Positions 8,994 to 16,694 of a stretch of 64,000 bases of DNA are shown piece by piece. Under the pieces are notes generated by a model. It saw only the letters and a list, made by a program, of their open reading frames with translations, did not search any database and was not told the origin of the DNA. How positions within the stretch are numbered: the first letter of the stretch is position 1; the number at the start of each line of letters is the position of its first letter. The position numbers and the translations under genes are program-made. This stretch comes from CAVOHU01 sp963843385 (GTDB taxonomy: Bacteria > Acidobacteriota > Vicinamibacteria > Vicinamibacterales > JAKQTR01), in the NCBI GenBank assembly GCA_963843385.1, contig CAWJJY010000004.1, forward strand, positions 372,001 through 436,000, in the 5' to 3' direction.

Positions 8994-9848
8994 CTACGTC
9001 GACTCCGAGACTGAACTGTCAGGCGACGGGGGCCGCAGAAACGGCGGCCAGGTCGACGCGGACGTGTCCTCCTCTCCGCCCGTGTTGAGAATCAGTTCGC
9101 TGACCAGTTCGGGCAGCTCGGCAAGCAGTTCCGGCTCCGGCTCTGCCTTTGGCTCTGGATTCCGGGTCAGGTGACCGAAGGTGTCCTCGTACCAGCACCG
9201 GTAGTGATGCTCCGCCCAATGACGATCGACGAACCCCGAGATCATGCCGCCCAGGCCGACCTTGGTGTCCGGGTTGACGGTGGCCATGAAGATGTGGCCC
9301 AGGATGAGCGGCGTCGCTGTGGCGGCCATGCTCAAGTGAATCAGCCACGACAGGAAGGCCACGCCAGGGAGCCAGATCAGCAGGCCGGTGACGATGTAGA
9401 GCGGGTAGGTTGCCGTCAGCACGACGAAGTTGAGCTTCTCGCCGGCGTTGAACTTCTCCTGGTCCGGCAGCTCGACTCGCTTGTTGATCGTGGCCGGTCC
9501 GATCAGGAAGAGCCACTTGATGTCATCGAGCCTCCAGCGCCACGCCGTCCGGGCGTTGCGGAAGTGGATGTCCAGGTCGCGCCGGTGCCTGGCAAAGGCC
9601 GAGAGCGGCAGGACGAAGAGGCAGACTCCCGAGAGTCGATGGATCCACGAGAAGATGGCGCGGTACGGGCGAGTCGGATCCGGGTTGTACACCGTGACGA
9701 GGATCAGGGCCGTCGTGTAACAGACCATGAAGGGGATCGCGATGGCCCAGTGCAGCTGCCGCTCCGACGCGCGAAATCGGAGAATCTCTTTCGGCAGAGG
9801 CTCTCTGTCGTGCGATGTCGAAGACAAGGTTTCGGCGCGAGCAGGCAA
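8994..9848 (-). CDS. Diheme cytochrome b, formate dehydrogenase gamma (FdhI)-like
   Basis: Integral membrane cytochrome b of 284 residues with about four membrane segments (about 33-53, 66-88, 142-160, 165-190). Histidines at 33, 70, 171 and 185 have nearly the spacing of the heme-b ligands of FdnI/FdhI (37-39 and 14 residues), and the stretch from GHIFMATVNP to RHWAEHHY matches this family. FdhI proteins exchange electrons between quinones and a periplasmic partner. No dehydrogenase subunits are nearby; the next gene is the 23-heme cytochrome, so this is probably a quinol dehydrogenase for it. The tail (about 230-284) is acidic and Pro-rich. The start is TTG and somewhat uncertain. A sigma54 promoter lies about 50 bases upstream. 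Confidence 0.85.
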   Translation of the reverse strand: MPARAETLSSTSHDREPLPKEILRFRASERQLHWAIAIPFMVCYTTALILVTVYNPDPTRPYRAIFSWIHRLSGVCLFVLPLSAFARHRRDLDIHFRNARTAWRWRLDDIKWLFLIGPATINKRVELPDQEKFNAGEKLNFVVLTATYPLYIVTGLLIWLPGVAFLSWLIHLSMAATATPLILGHIFMATVNPDTKVGLGGMISGFVDRHWAEHHYRCWYEDTFGHLTRNPEPKAEPEPELLAELPELVSELILNTGGEEDTSASTWPPFLRPPSPDSSVSEST

Positions 9849-10248
9849 GCTTCACCCCCAACGGCTTCAGTCGAATGGGAATCCCGGGGCCACGTGCTTG
9901 CAAGGCGCGCTCCAGAAATGCGCGCCCGCCCCGCGATTCCCCGTTAAGCTGCGAGCGCGTTTGTCGGAGTTGAGCGAGATTCCCCGGTGGTCACGTTTCC
10001 AGGACGCCGGAGTAGTGCGGTGCTCACCGTAGGAATCCCGGCGAGGCCGGCGGCCGATTCGCGCGGGCACATGACCCAGTTATCGGAGGACTACACCAGG
10101 AGTGACAGGGCTTTCACAGAACTGAAACACCGCGCGCGGGTCGCGAGGGCGAGTCGTTCGTTCAGGCTCACGCGTAATTTCTTCACGCCCGCCCTGGTTT
10201 GACGAGCGCACGGCCTCTCTGTCACTATGCGACCGTTCCATTACCTGA
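9849..10248. other. Divergent intergenic region between cytochrome locus and its regulators
   Basis: 400 bases between the cytochrome b gene (minus) and the sensor kinase gene (plus). It holds the sigma54-type promoter at 9899-9914 (minus) and, overlapping it at the CTTGCAAG centre, a weaker GG-N10-GC match facing right (9887-9902). No credible gene is seen. Activator binding sites are expected further to the right, but I could not pick out a clear inverted repeat. Confidence 0.5.
9899..9914 (-). promoter_or_regulatory. Candidate sigma54 (-24/-12) promoter of the cytochrome b operon
   Basis: On the minus strand the sequence reads TGGAGCGCGCCTTGCA. Compared with the RpoN consensus TGGCACR-N4-TTGCW it has the invariant GG and GC ten bases apart and the complete TTGCA of the -12 box. 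Transcription would begin about 40 bases before the cytochrome b start. The divergent operon encodes an NtrC-class activator with the sigma54-contacting motif, which makes this match more credible. Confidence 0.6.
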
Positions 10249-12105
10249 ATGCGCCTGATTCCACGATTCACGAGCATGACGGTCGGATTGGTCGTGGGCA
10301 TCACGACCGCCGTTGCGGCAGCCGTCGCCGCCGGGGCCTACGTCTACTCGACGCATCATTTTCAGACCCTCCTCGAGACAGCGCGCAGCACCGCGCTCGC
10401 CGAGGGTGAGCTCATTCGCTCCGCCCTCGAGCACCAGATGATGGAGAACGAGCGGAGCCTGATCGCCCGGATGATCCAGACCTTCGGGCACCAGCGTGGC
10501 GTCGAGAGCGTCGCCCTGCTCGACCGGAACGGGATACCCCGCTACTCCAGCGCGCCTCTTCCCCCGGGCAACGATCTGACCATCGGCTCCCCGACCTGCC
10601 AGTCATGCCACCAGTTCCCCCCCGATCAACGCAACACGACTCGCGTGATCGAAACGCGTGGCGGCACGGTCCTCCGCACCGTCGTGCCTGTCTGGAACAG
10701 GGAGGCCTGCCATCGGTGCCACGACCCGGCCCGGCGCATCAACGGGATCCTGATCCTCGACGTCAACGCAGGCGAGATTCGCGCCTCGATGAACCAGGAC
10801 CTGCGCTGGATGGTCACTGTAAGTGGAACGCTGACACTACTGCTTGTGGCCGCTATCGCAACGATAGTACGCCTTGTGGTTTTGAGACGACTCCAGCGCT
10901 TCGAGACGACGGCGAGGCTCATCGCGGGAGGCGACCTCAACCGGCGGGTGCCGGTCGGGGGCTCCGACACGATCTCGTGGCTGGCCAGCGAATTCAACAC
11001 GATGGCCGATTCGGTCACCGGCCTGGTCAGCGAGGTCCGCAACCAGCGCGAGCGCCTCGAGACGATCATCAACAGCATGGACGACGGGATCGCGGTCTTC
11101 GACAAGGACCGCCACATCATCGCCGCCAACGACGCATTCCTTCGGAGGACCGGCCGCTACCGCGAGCAGGTGCTCGGCTGCTGTTGCTGCGACGTGGCGC
11201 CGGGCATGTGCACCGTCACCGACTGCCCCACGCTCGGCTGCCTCGAGACCGGGGAGCGGCAAGTGCGTATCTGCGAGCGGCGGACGGCCGAAGGCCAGGT
11301 CGCGTGGGAAGAAGTCCACACCTCGCCGATTCGCGACCCGCAGGGACAGGTTGCGCACGTGGTCGAAGTCTGGCGCGACATCTCCGACAGGCGCTCCGCC
11401 GAGGCGCGCCTCGCGGAATCGCACCGGCTCGCCTCGCTCGGGCTGCTGGCGTCGGGCTTCTCGCACGAGCTCAACACCCCGCTCGCGACGATCCTGATGT
11501 GCGTCGAGGGCATCCTGCGCGATGCGAAGGAAAGCGGCGATGCCGATTCCGGCTGGGACCGCGTCTCGGAGAGCGCCACGATCGCCCGCGACCAGGTGAT
11601 GCGCTGCCGCGGCATCACGCAGCATTTCCTTCGGCTCGCACGCGGCCAGAACTCTCCGGGCGACATCGTCGATCTGCAGGCGGCGCTCTCGGCCGTCGAG
11701 CGGCTGATCGAGCCGACCGCCCGCGCGCACTCGGTCAAGATAGAAGTCGTGCCCGGCACGGCCGGCGTGCACGTGCGGGCCGACGAGGCCGAGCTGCAGC
11801 ACGCGATGGTCAACCTCATCCTCAACGCCATCCAGGCGTGCAAGCCGGGGGGGCGGGTGATCGTGTCGACCGAGCCCGGCGATCCGCTCATGGTCCGGAT
11901 TGCAGACGACGGGTGCGGGGTGGCTCCCGAATTCCAGAAGCGGATCTTCGAGCCGTTCTTCAGCCTCCGGAAGGGCGGCACCGGGCTTGGGCTGTTCCTC
12001 TCCCTGAACTTCGTCCGCCGCTGGGGCGGTGACATCATCGTCACCAGCTCCCCGGGCGTCGGATCCACCTTCGACATCATGCTGCCGGCGTTTCCGAGCG
12101 CCTGA
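10249..12105 (+). CDS. Sensor histidine kinase with diheme periplasmic domain and Cys-rich PAS
   Basis: 618 residues. Membrane segment 10-32; periplasmic domain 33-187 with CQSCH (117-121) and CHRCH (154-158), so it probably binds two c-type hemes; second membrane segment 188-212; HAMP (about 213-265); PAS (about 270-380) with a cysteine cluster (C311-314, 321, 326, 331, 342); HisKA with H406 in FSHELNTPL; HATPase with NLILNAIQA, DDGCGV and GGTGLGLFLS. It likely senses redox state through heme outside and perhaps through a metal or thiol cluster inside, and phosphorylates the response regulator encoded 15 bases downstream. Placement next to the cytochrome locus suggests that locus is its target. 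Confidence 0.92.
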   Translation: MRLIPRFTSMTVGLVVGITTAVAAAVAAGAYVYSTHHFQTLLETARSTALAEGELIRSALEHQMMENERSLIARMIQTFGHQRGVESVALLDRNGIPRYSSAPLPPGNDLTIGSPTCQSCHQFPPDQRNTTRVIETRGGTVLRTVVPVWNREACHRCHDPARRINGILILDVNAGEIRASMNQDLRWMVTVSGTLTLLLVAAIATIVRLVVLRRLQRFETTARLIAGGDLNRRVPVGGSDTISWLASEFNTMADSVTGLVSEVRNQRERLETIINSMDDGIAVFDKDRHIIAANDAFLRRTGRYREQVLGCCCCDVAPGMCTVTDCPTLGCLETGERQVRICERRTAEGQVAWEEVHTSPIRDPQGQVAHVVEVWRDISDRRSAEARLAESHRLASLGLLASGFSHELNTPLATILMCVEGILRDAKESGDADSGWDRVSESATIARDQVMRCRGITQHFLRLARGQNSPGDIVDLQAALSAVERLIEPTARAHSVKIEVVPGTAGVHVRADEAELQHAMVNLILNAIQACKPGGRVIVSTEPGDPLMVRIADDGCGVAPEFQKRIFEPFFSLRKGGTGLGLFLSLNFVRRWGGDIIVTSSPGVGSTFDIMLPAFPSA

Positions 12106-12120
12106 CGAGCGGGGGTTCGT

Positions 12121-13494
12121 ATGACGAAGTCGAAGGTCTCCGTGCTCCTGGTGGATGACGACCCGGCGTTCCGGCAGGTGATGGCGAACGAGCTGAAGCG
12201 ATTCGGGTTCGAGGTCGCGACGGTGGGATCGGGAGAGGAAGCCGTTCGCAGGATCGGCGAGATCGATCCGCACGTCGTGCTGCTCGACTGGCAGATGCCC
12301 GGGATGAACGGGCTCGAGACGCTGAAGGTCATCCGCGAGAGCCACCCGGCGTGCGAGGTCATCATGCTGACCGGGCACGGATCGATCGACACGGCCATCG
12401 AGTCGATCCGGGTCGGCGCCTTCGACTACGTCGTCAAGCCGTGCCCGCTCGACGAGCTGGAGATGCGAATCCAGCGCGCGATCGAGCGCCAGTCGCTGCG
12501 GCGGCGGGCGAACCTGCTCGAGCGCGGCCTCACCCCACCGGACCTTGGCAGCTCGTTCGTGGGAGACAGTCCCGAATTCCGGCAATTGCTCGGGCTGGTC
12601 GAACGGGTGGCGCCTACCGATTCGACCGTGCTCATCACCGGCGAGACCGGATCCGGCAAGGAGATGGTGGCCAAGCTCATCCACGCGCGCAGCACGCGAC
12701 GGGCCAGGCCGTTTGTCGTCGTCGAGTGCGCCGCTTTGCAGGAGAGCCTCCTGCAAAGCGAGCTGTTCGGGCACGAACGCGGATCCTTCACCGGTGCCGA
12801 TCGGGCCAAGCCCGGCCTGTTCGAGGTGGCCCACGGGGGCACGATCTTCCTGGACGAGATCGGCGAGGTGAGCCAGACCACGCAGGTCAAGCTGCTGCGC
12901 GTGCTGGACACGTCGACCTTTCGCCACGTCGGGGGCACCGCCGAGATTCACGTGGATGTTCGAGTGATCGCGGCAACCCATCGCGACATGCCCGCGATGG
13001 TCCGCCAGGGTCTGTTCCGGGAAGACCTGTACTACCGCCTCAGCACGATTTCCGTGAGCGTGCCGCCGCTGAGGGAGCGACGGTCGGACGTGGATCTGCT
13101 GGCCGAGTATTTCGTCTCGATGCTCAACGACCGCTTCGGCTTCAAGAAACACATCGGGGCAGAGGCGCTGGCGGCATTGCGAAGGCACGACTGGCCTGGC
13201 AACATCCGCGAGCTGATGCACGTCGTCGAGGCGGCGATGGTGGTGTGTGACGGGACCGAGGTGAGGCCCGAGCACCTGCCCGCCTCGGTCCGGGCGGCGG
13301 CAGAGCGATCGCCCGCCAGCCCGACGGCAGCGGCGGCCGGCGGCGCGCTGCCGACGCTCGACGAACTCGAGCGAGTCCACATCGAGACCGTCTTGAAGTC
13401 GACCAACGGGCACCGTGGAAGCGCCGCGAGGATTCTGGGCATCAGCGAGCGGAATCTGTATCGGAAGCTGCGGGAGTACAACCTGCTGACGTAG
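12121..13494 (+). CDS. NtrC-family sigma54-dependent response regulator
   Basis: 457 residues: receiver domain 7-120 with phospho-acceptor D56 and acidic D12-D14; AAA+ domain about 145-375 with Walker A GETGSGKE (174-181) and the sigma54-contacting loop as GSFTGA (221-226; the second residue is Ser rather than Ala, a common variant); Fis-type helix-turn-helix at the C-terminus (about 432-453). It acts as transcription activator at sigma54 promoters after phosphorylation by the kinase encoded just upstream. The candidate -24/-12 promoter at 9899-9914 is its most obvious target. Confidence 0.95.
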   Translation: MTKSKVSVLLVDDDPAFRQVMANELKRFGFEVATVGSGEEAVRRIGEIDPHVVLLDWQMPGMNGLETLKVIRESHPACEVIMLTGHGSIDTAIESIRVGAFDYVVKPCPLDELEMRIQRAIERQSLRRRANLLERGLTPPDLGSSFVGDSPEFRQLLGLVERVAPTDSTVLITGETGSGKEMVAKLIHARSTRRARPFVVVECAALQESLLQSELFGHERGSFTGADRAKPGLFEVAHGGTIFLDEIGEVSQTTQVKLLRVLDTSTFRHVGGTAEIHVDVRVIAATHRDMPAMVRQGLFREDLYYRLSTISVSVPPLRERRSDVDLLAEYFVSMLNDRFGFKKHIGAEALAALRRHDWPGNIRELMHVVEAAMVVCDGTEVRPEHLPASVRAAAERSPASPTAAAAGGALPTLDELERVHIETVLKSTNGHRGSAARILGISERNLYRKLREYNLLT

Positions 13495-13600
13495 CGGCGG
13501 CTCGCGGCTCGCGGCTGGCGGCTCGCGGCTGGCGACTGGCGGTCAGCGGCTGGCGAATCGCGGCTGGCGACTGGCGGCGCGCAGCTGGCGGCCGTGACAG
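13495..13600. repeat. Degenerate GGCTGGCGG/GGCTCGCGG tract
   Basis: About 100 bases after the response regulator stop consist of imperfect 9- to 10-base units such as GGCTCGCGGCTGGCGGCTC. Similar tracts occur at 37772-37806, 44632-44662, 45062-45085, 48249-48286, 57350-57392 and 60362-60475, nearly always just after a gene end. No coding or hairpin function is evident. The remaining 160 bases before the next gene show nothing I recognise. Confidence 0.6.
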
Positions 13601-13763
13601 AGGATTGCAGAGTCAGGCATCGAGCTCCCGGCATTCTGCCGCCACGATCGAATCGTGGAAGTGTGGCCGATGCACAGCGTGCCTTCGGGCGTGATGGTCT
13701 GATACTCGCAATGCCGCCAGCCACCAGCCGCCGGCCTCCAGCCTGCGTAGAGCGAGGCTCACA

Positions 13764-14780
13764 ATGCAATCCGAGCGAATCAATAACGCCTGGCATATCG
13801 TTCGCCGGCCTGAGGGTCCGTTGAAGGACGGAGACCTCGTGTGGAAGGAGTCCCCGGTTCCCGCGATCGAGGACGGCCAGGTGCGGGCCAGGGTCCTGCT
13901 GCTGTCTCTCGACCCGACCAACCGCGTGTGGATGAACGAAGCGGACTCGTACCTGCCAGCGGTACCGCTTGGCGAGGTGATGCGGGGACTTGGTATTGGC
14001 GTTGTCGATGAAAGCCGCGCTCCCGGTCTGTCGCCCGGGGATGTGGTTCAGGGCCTGCTCGGCTGGCAGCGGCACTGCGTGATTGACGGGGCGGCCGTGA
14101 GAAAGGTGCCGCAGGTGCCCTTGCCGCTCGACGCTCATCTTGCGCTGCTCGGTCACATCGGGCTGGCCGCGTACCTCGGTCTGGTCGAAGTCGCGAAGGC
14201 AGTGGCCGGCGAGACACTCGTCGTGTCTGCCGCTGCGGGCGCGGTGGGATCGATCGCCTGCCAGATCGGCAAGATTCTCGGGATGCGCGTGGTCGGCGTC
14301 GCCGGAAGCGACGAGAAATGCGCGTGGCTCGTGAATGAGCTCGGGGTCGACGCCGCGCTCAACTACAAGGCCGGCAAACTCCGCGACGCGCTGGAGCAAG
14401 CCTGCCCGGAAGGCATCGACGTCGGGTTCGAGAACGTCGGCGGAGCCGTCCTCGAAGCGGTGATCGACCGGATCAACCTCCACGGCCGGATTGCCCTCTG
14501 CGGCATGGTGTCTCAGTACAACGCCACGCGCCCGACCGCCGCCCCGCGCAACCTGGGGAATCTCGTATCCAGGCGGGTCAGGCTCGAGGGCTTCATCGTG
14601 TTCGACTTCATGCCGAAGGCTGCCGAGGCGACCCGCAAACTCATCGAATGGCACCAGGCCGGCAGGCTGAAGTACCGCGTGGACATGGTCGAGGGCCTCG
14701 AACAGGCGCCCGCAGCGCTCGGCCGGCTGTTTACCGGCGAGAACACGGGGAAGCTCCTCGTTCGCGTCTCCGAGCCGTAG
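13764..14780 (+). CDS. NADP-dependent MDR-family oxidoreductase (CurA/prostaglandin reductase type)
   Basis: 338 residues, cytoplasmic. It belongs to the zinc-independent medium-chain reductases that reduce C=C bonds of alpha,beta-unsaturated ketones with NADPH. Seen: the N-terminal PTNRVWMNE segment typical of the leukotriene B4 12-hydroxydehydrogenase group, the nucleotide-binding loop AAAGAVGS (157-163), the GFENVGG stretch, and no zinc-ligand cysteines. Length is normal for the family (330-345). It stands alone, with a repeat tract upstream and a convergent gene downstream. The physiological substrate cannot be told. Confidence 0.9.
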   Translation: MQSERINNAWHIVRRPEGPLKDGDLVWKESPVPAIEDGQVRARVLLLSLDPTNRVWMNEADSYLPAVPLGEVMRGLGIGVVDESRAPGLSPGDVVQGLLGWQRHCVIDGAAVRKVPQVPLPLDAHLALLGHIGLAAYLGLVEVAKAVAGETLVVSAAAGAVGSIACQIGKILGMRVVGVAGSDEKCAWLVNELGVDAALNYKAGKLRDALEQACPEGIDVGFENVGGAVLEAVIDRINLHGRIALCGMVSQYNATRPTAAPRNLGNLVSRRVRLEGFIVFDFMPKAAEATRKLIEWHQAGRLKYRVDMVEGLEQAPAALGRLFTGENTGKLLVRVSEP

Positions 14781-14860
14781 ATCGAACACCGCCTCGCTCA
14801 CTCGCACCAGCCTCGTGGGCCCGCGGCTCCTTCTCGTGAAGCTGTTCGCCCCAAGAGTCG

Positions 14861-15778
14861 TCAGCCGGTGGTACCGGCAACACGGCTTCCCCCGTCGTGC
14901 GTCTCGGCGGGTGCCACGCCGCGCCAATGCTCCGCGTGATCGCGGGCGAAGTCCTCGAAGGATAACGGCGGCCGGCCGAGCACGCGGGCGACATCCCCGG
15001 TAACCGGGCTGCAGTGGCCGTCACGGACGTGGCGATAGAAGCCGATCAGCCGGTCGGCCCGCGCGGGCGGGAGCCCCGCGCCGAGGATCAGCCTGCGAGC
15101 CTCATCCTCGGTAATCGGGATGTAGTGGATCGGCCGCCCGGCTGCCCGCGAGATGGCCGATGCTGCCTCCGCGTGGCCGAGGGCCCGGCCCCCGGTGAGC
15201 GTGTACGCCCTTCCGGCGTGGCGGGTGTCTGTCAGTGCCGCGGCCGCCACGGCGGCGACGTCGCGCGAGTCGACGAACGACAGCCTGGCGTCGCCGGCCG
15301 GCACGGCGATCGCTCCCCGTGTATTGATAGAGGACAGCAGCGGGTCCGCCGCGAAGATCTGCATGAAGAAATTCGGCCGGAGGTGCGTGAACGGAGTGCC
15401 CGAGTCTTCGATCGCCACTTCGATCCTTCGCAGCGCCGTGCCTGGGAGCTGCTCGGCGCCCATCGCGGTCAGGTTGACGATGAGATCGACGTGCCGGCGG
15501 CGGACCTCGTCCAGAAGAGGAGAGGCCGCCTGGTCGGCGTTGTCGTCGCCGGGCCTTGCGATGAGGAAGAGGCGGCTCACCCCTTCGAGGGCGGCCCTGA
15601 ATGTCTCGGGCCGATCGAAGTCGAACTCGACCTCGGCGACATTCCGCGGCCACGCGGCGGGGCGCCGGGACGCGCGCCTGACCGCCGCCCGAACCGGCTG
15701 CCCGAGGCGCACGAGTTCCTCCACGAGGGCTCCGCCGACGCGGCCCGTGGCTCCAGTCACGAGAACTGTCCCGTCCAT
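14861..15778 (-). CDS. NmrA-like NAD(P)-binding protein (atypical SDR)
   Basis: 305 residues. The N-terminus has the Rossmann pattern VTGATGRVGGALVEEL, followed by FDRPETFRAAL and LRPNFFMQIF patches typical of the NmrA/SDR-a5 group (azoreductase-like or redox-sensor proteins). The active-site Tyr/Lys of classical SDRs is not obvious. It lies 95 bases downstream of a TetR-family gene on the same strand; the gap contains a sequence resembling the TetR operator, so expression is probably controlled by that regulator. Substrate is unknown. Confidence 0.87.
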   Translation of the reverse strand: MDGTVLVTGATGRVGGALVEELVRLGQPVRAAVRRASRRPAAWPRNVAEVEFDFDRPETFRAALEGVSRLFLIARPGDDNADQAASPLLDEVRRRHVDLIVNLTAMGAEQLPGTALRRIEVAIEDSGTPFTHLRPNFFMQIFAADPLLSSINTRGAIAVPAGDARLSFVDSRDVAAVAAAALTDTRHAGRAYTLTGGRALGHAEAASAISRAAGRPIHYIPITEDEARRLILGAGLPPARADRLIGFYRHVRDGHCSPVTGDVARVLGRPPLSFEDFARDHAEHWRGVAPAETHDGGSRVAGTTG

Positions 15779-15827
15779 CTCGATTCTCCTCTCCTTTGAA
15801 AGCGTGTTCCTATGAGCTCTACAAAAG

Positions 15828-15846
15828 TGAACATATAATTCATTAC
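15828..15846. promoter_or_regulatory. Possible second TetR operator in front of the NmrA-like gene
   Basis: GTGAACATATAATTCATTA resembles the palindrome at 16505-16529 (core GAACATAATGTTCATTA) with a one-base longer centre. It is an AT-rich island in a GC-rich region, about 50 bases before the start codon at 15778, where a repressor would block transcription. Confidence 0.4.
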
Positions 15847-15873
15847 TCGATCAAAACAAGGGAGCGCCGAGGC

Positions 15874-16491
15874 TCATCTGGTCAGGAGGTTCCTCAGCCC
15901 CGCCAGGTGGTACTTCGAGAAGCTGGCGACGGCGGCCCGAATCTCGGCCTCGGTTTCGAACCGTTCGAGGATGCTGACCAGGGTTTCCACCCAGTGGATG
16001 TAGATATGGTCCAGGTTGAACAGCCACTCGGGCGAGACTTCCAGATTCGGCTGGACCGTTCGCGCATAGGAAAGCGCCTGCCGCCGGAGGTCCTTCACCA
16101 GCTTCCCGGCGAATCCGTCGTAACGGGTCCCCGCCGATCGGCCGAGCAGGACGACGATTCTCAGCCGGTCTTTTATCGAGAAGGCCATCAGGGCCTCCGA
16201 CGCCGCAGCGAACTCCGATCCGGGTGGAAGCGCCCGGAGATCGGCGACGCCGTCGAGGGACTTGATCCGGCGCCGGATCAGGCCCGTGAACCGGCGAGCG
16301 AACGAGCCTGGTACCACCTCGTCGAAGAGCACGTGCTTGTCGCGGTAGTAGTGATAGATGTTGCCGGTCGAGATCCCGGCGGCCTTCGCGATCCCGGCCA
16401 TCGTGGCGCGATCAAAGCCCTTGCGCGCGAACACGCCGAGCGCGGCGCTCGCGATGCGTGCCTGGACTTCAGCCTTCAGATACTGCGCCAT
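15874..16491 (-). CDS. TetR-family transcriptional regulator
   Basis: 205 residues. The N-terminal helix-turn-helix (about 13-58) contains the typical ALGVFARKGFDRATMAGIAK and AGISTGNIYHYYRDK helices; the rest is a helical ligand-binding domain that I cannot match to a ligand class. A near-perfect 25-bp palindrome lies 14 bases upstream of the ATG, implying autoregulation, and a related site precedes the next gene (NmrA-like). Together they form a small regulated unit. Confidence 0.92.
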   Translation of the reverse strand: MAQYLKAEVQARIASAALGVFARKGFDRATMAGIAKAAGISTGNIYHYYRDKHVLFDEVVPGSFARRFTGLIRRRIKSLDGVADLRALPPGSEFAAASEALMAFSIKDRLRIVVLLGRSAGTRYDGFAGKLVKDLRRQALSYARTVQPNLEVSPEWLFNLDHIYIHWVETLVSILERFETEAEIRAAVASFSKYHLAGLRNLLTR

Positions 16492-16504
16492 GGCCGTCCG
16501 AGCG

Positions 16505-16529
16505 AATAACGAACATAATGTTCATTATT
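16505..16529. promoter_or_regulatory. Palindromic operator upstream of the TetR gene
   Basis: AATAACGAACAT-A-ATGTTCATTATT: 12-base arms around a single central base with one mismatch. It lies 14 bases before the ATG of the TetR gene (16491) in an otherwise GC-rich area. Size, symmetry and place fit a TetR-family autoregulatory operator. Confidence 0.7.
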
Positions 16530-16694
16530 AACCTGCCGGCCGTTCGATTGTCAACCTCTGACGGTGTCCTGGCACGTGCCCGCCGGTGAACCATTCGCAA
16601 ACAGTCCTCGTCCAACCATGAGGGGCACGCTCATCAGGCGTCGGCGGGGATCTCCCATGACGCCGTTGGGAAGCGTGTGGAACGGGGGACCATC

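Noticed and set aside
9887..9902. A second sigma54 promoter facing the kinase gene
   Set aside because: GG-N10-GC and TTGCA match, but the -24 box is poor and lies about 350 bases from the kinase start; it shares the palindromic centre of the better minus-strand site.
10837..13413. An 858-codon open frame on the minus strand across the kinase and response regulator genes
   Set aside because: It is a mirror of GC-rich codon structure. The plus-strand proteins have complete, well-known motifs; the antisense product has none.
13495..13600. CRISPR-like array
   Set aside because: Units are degenerate 9-10 base repeats without unique spacers, and no cas genes are present.
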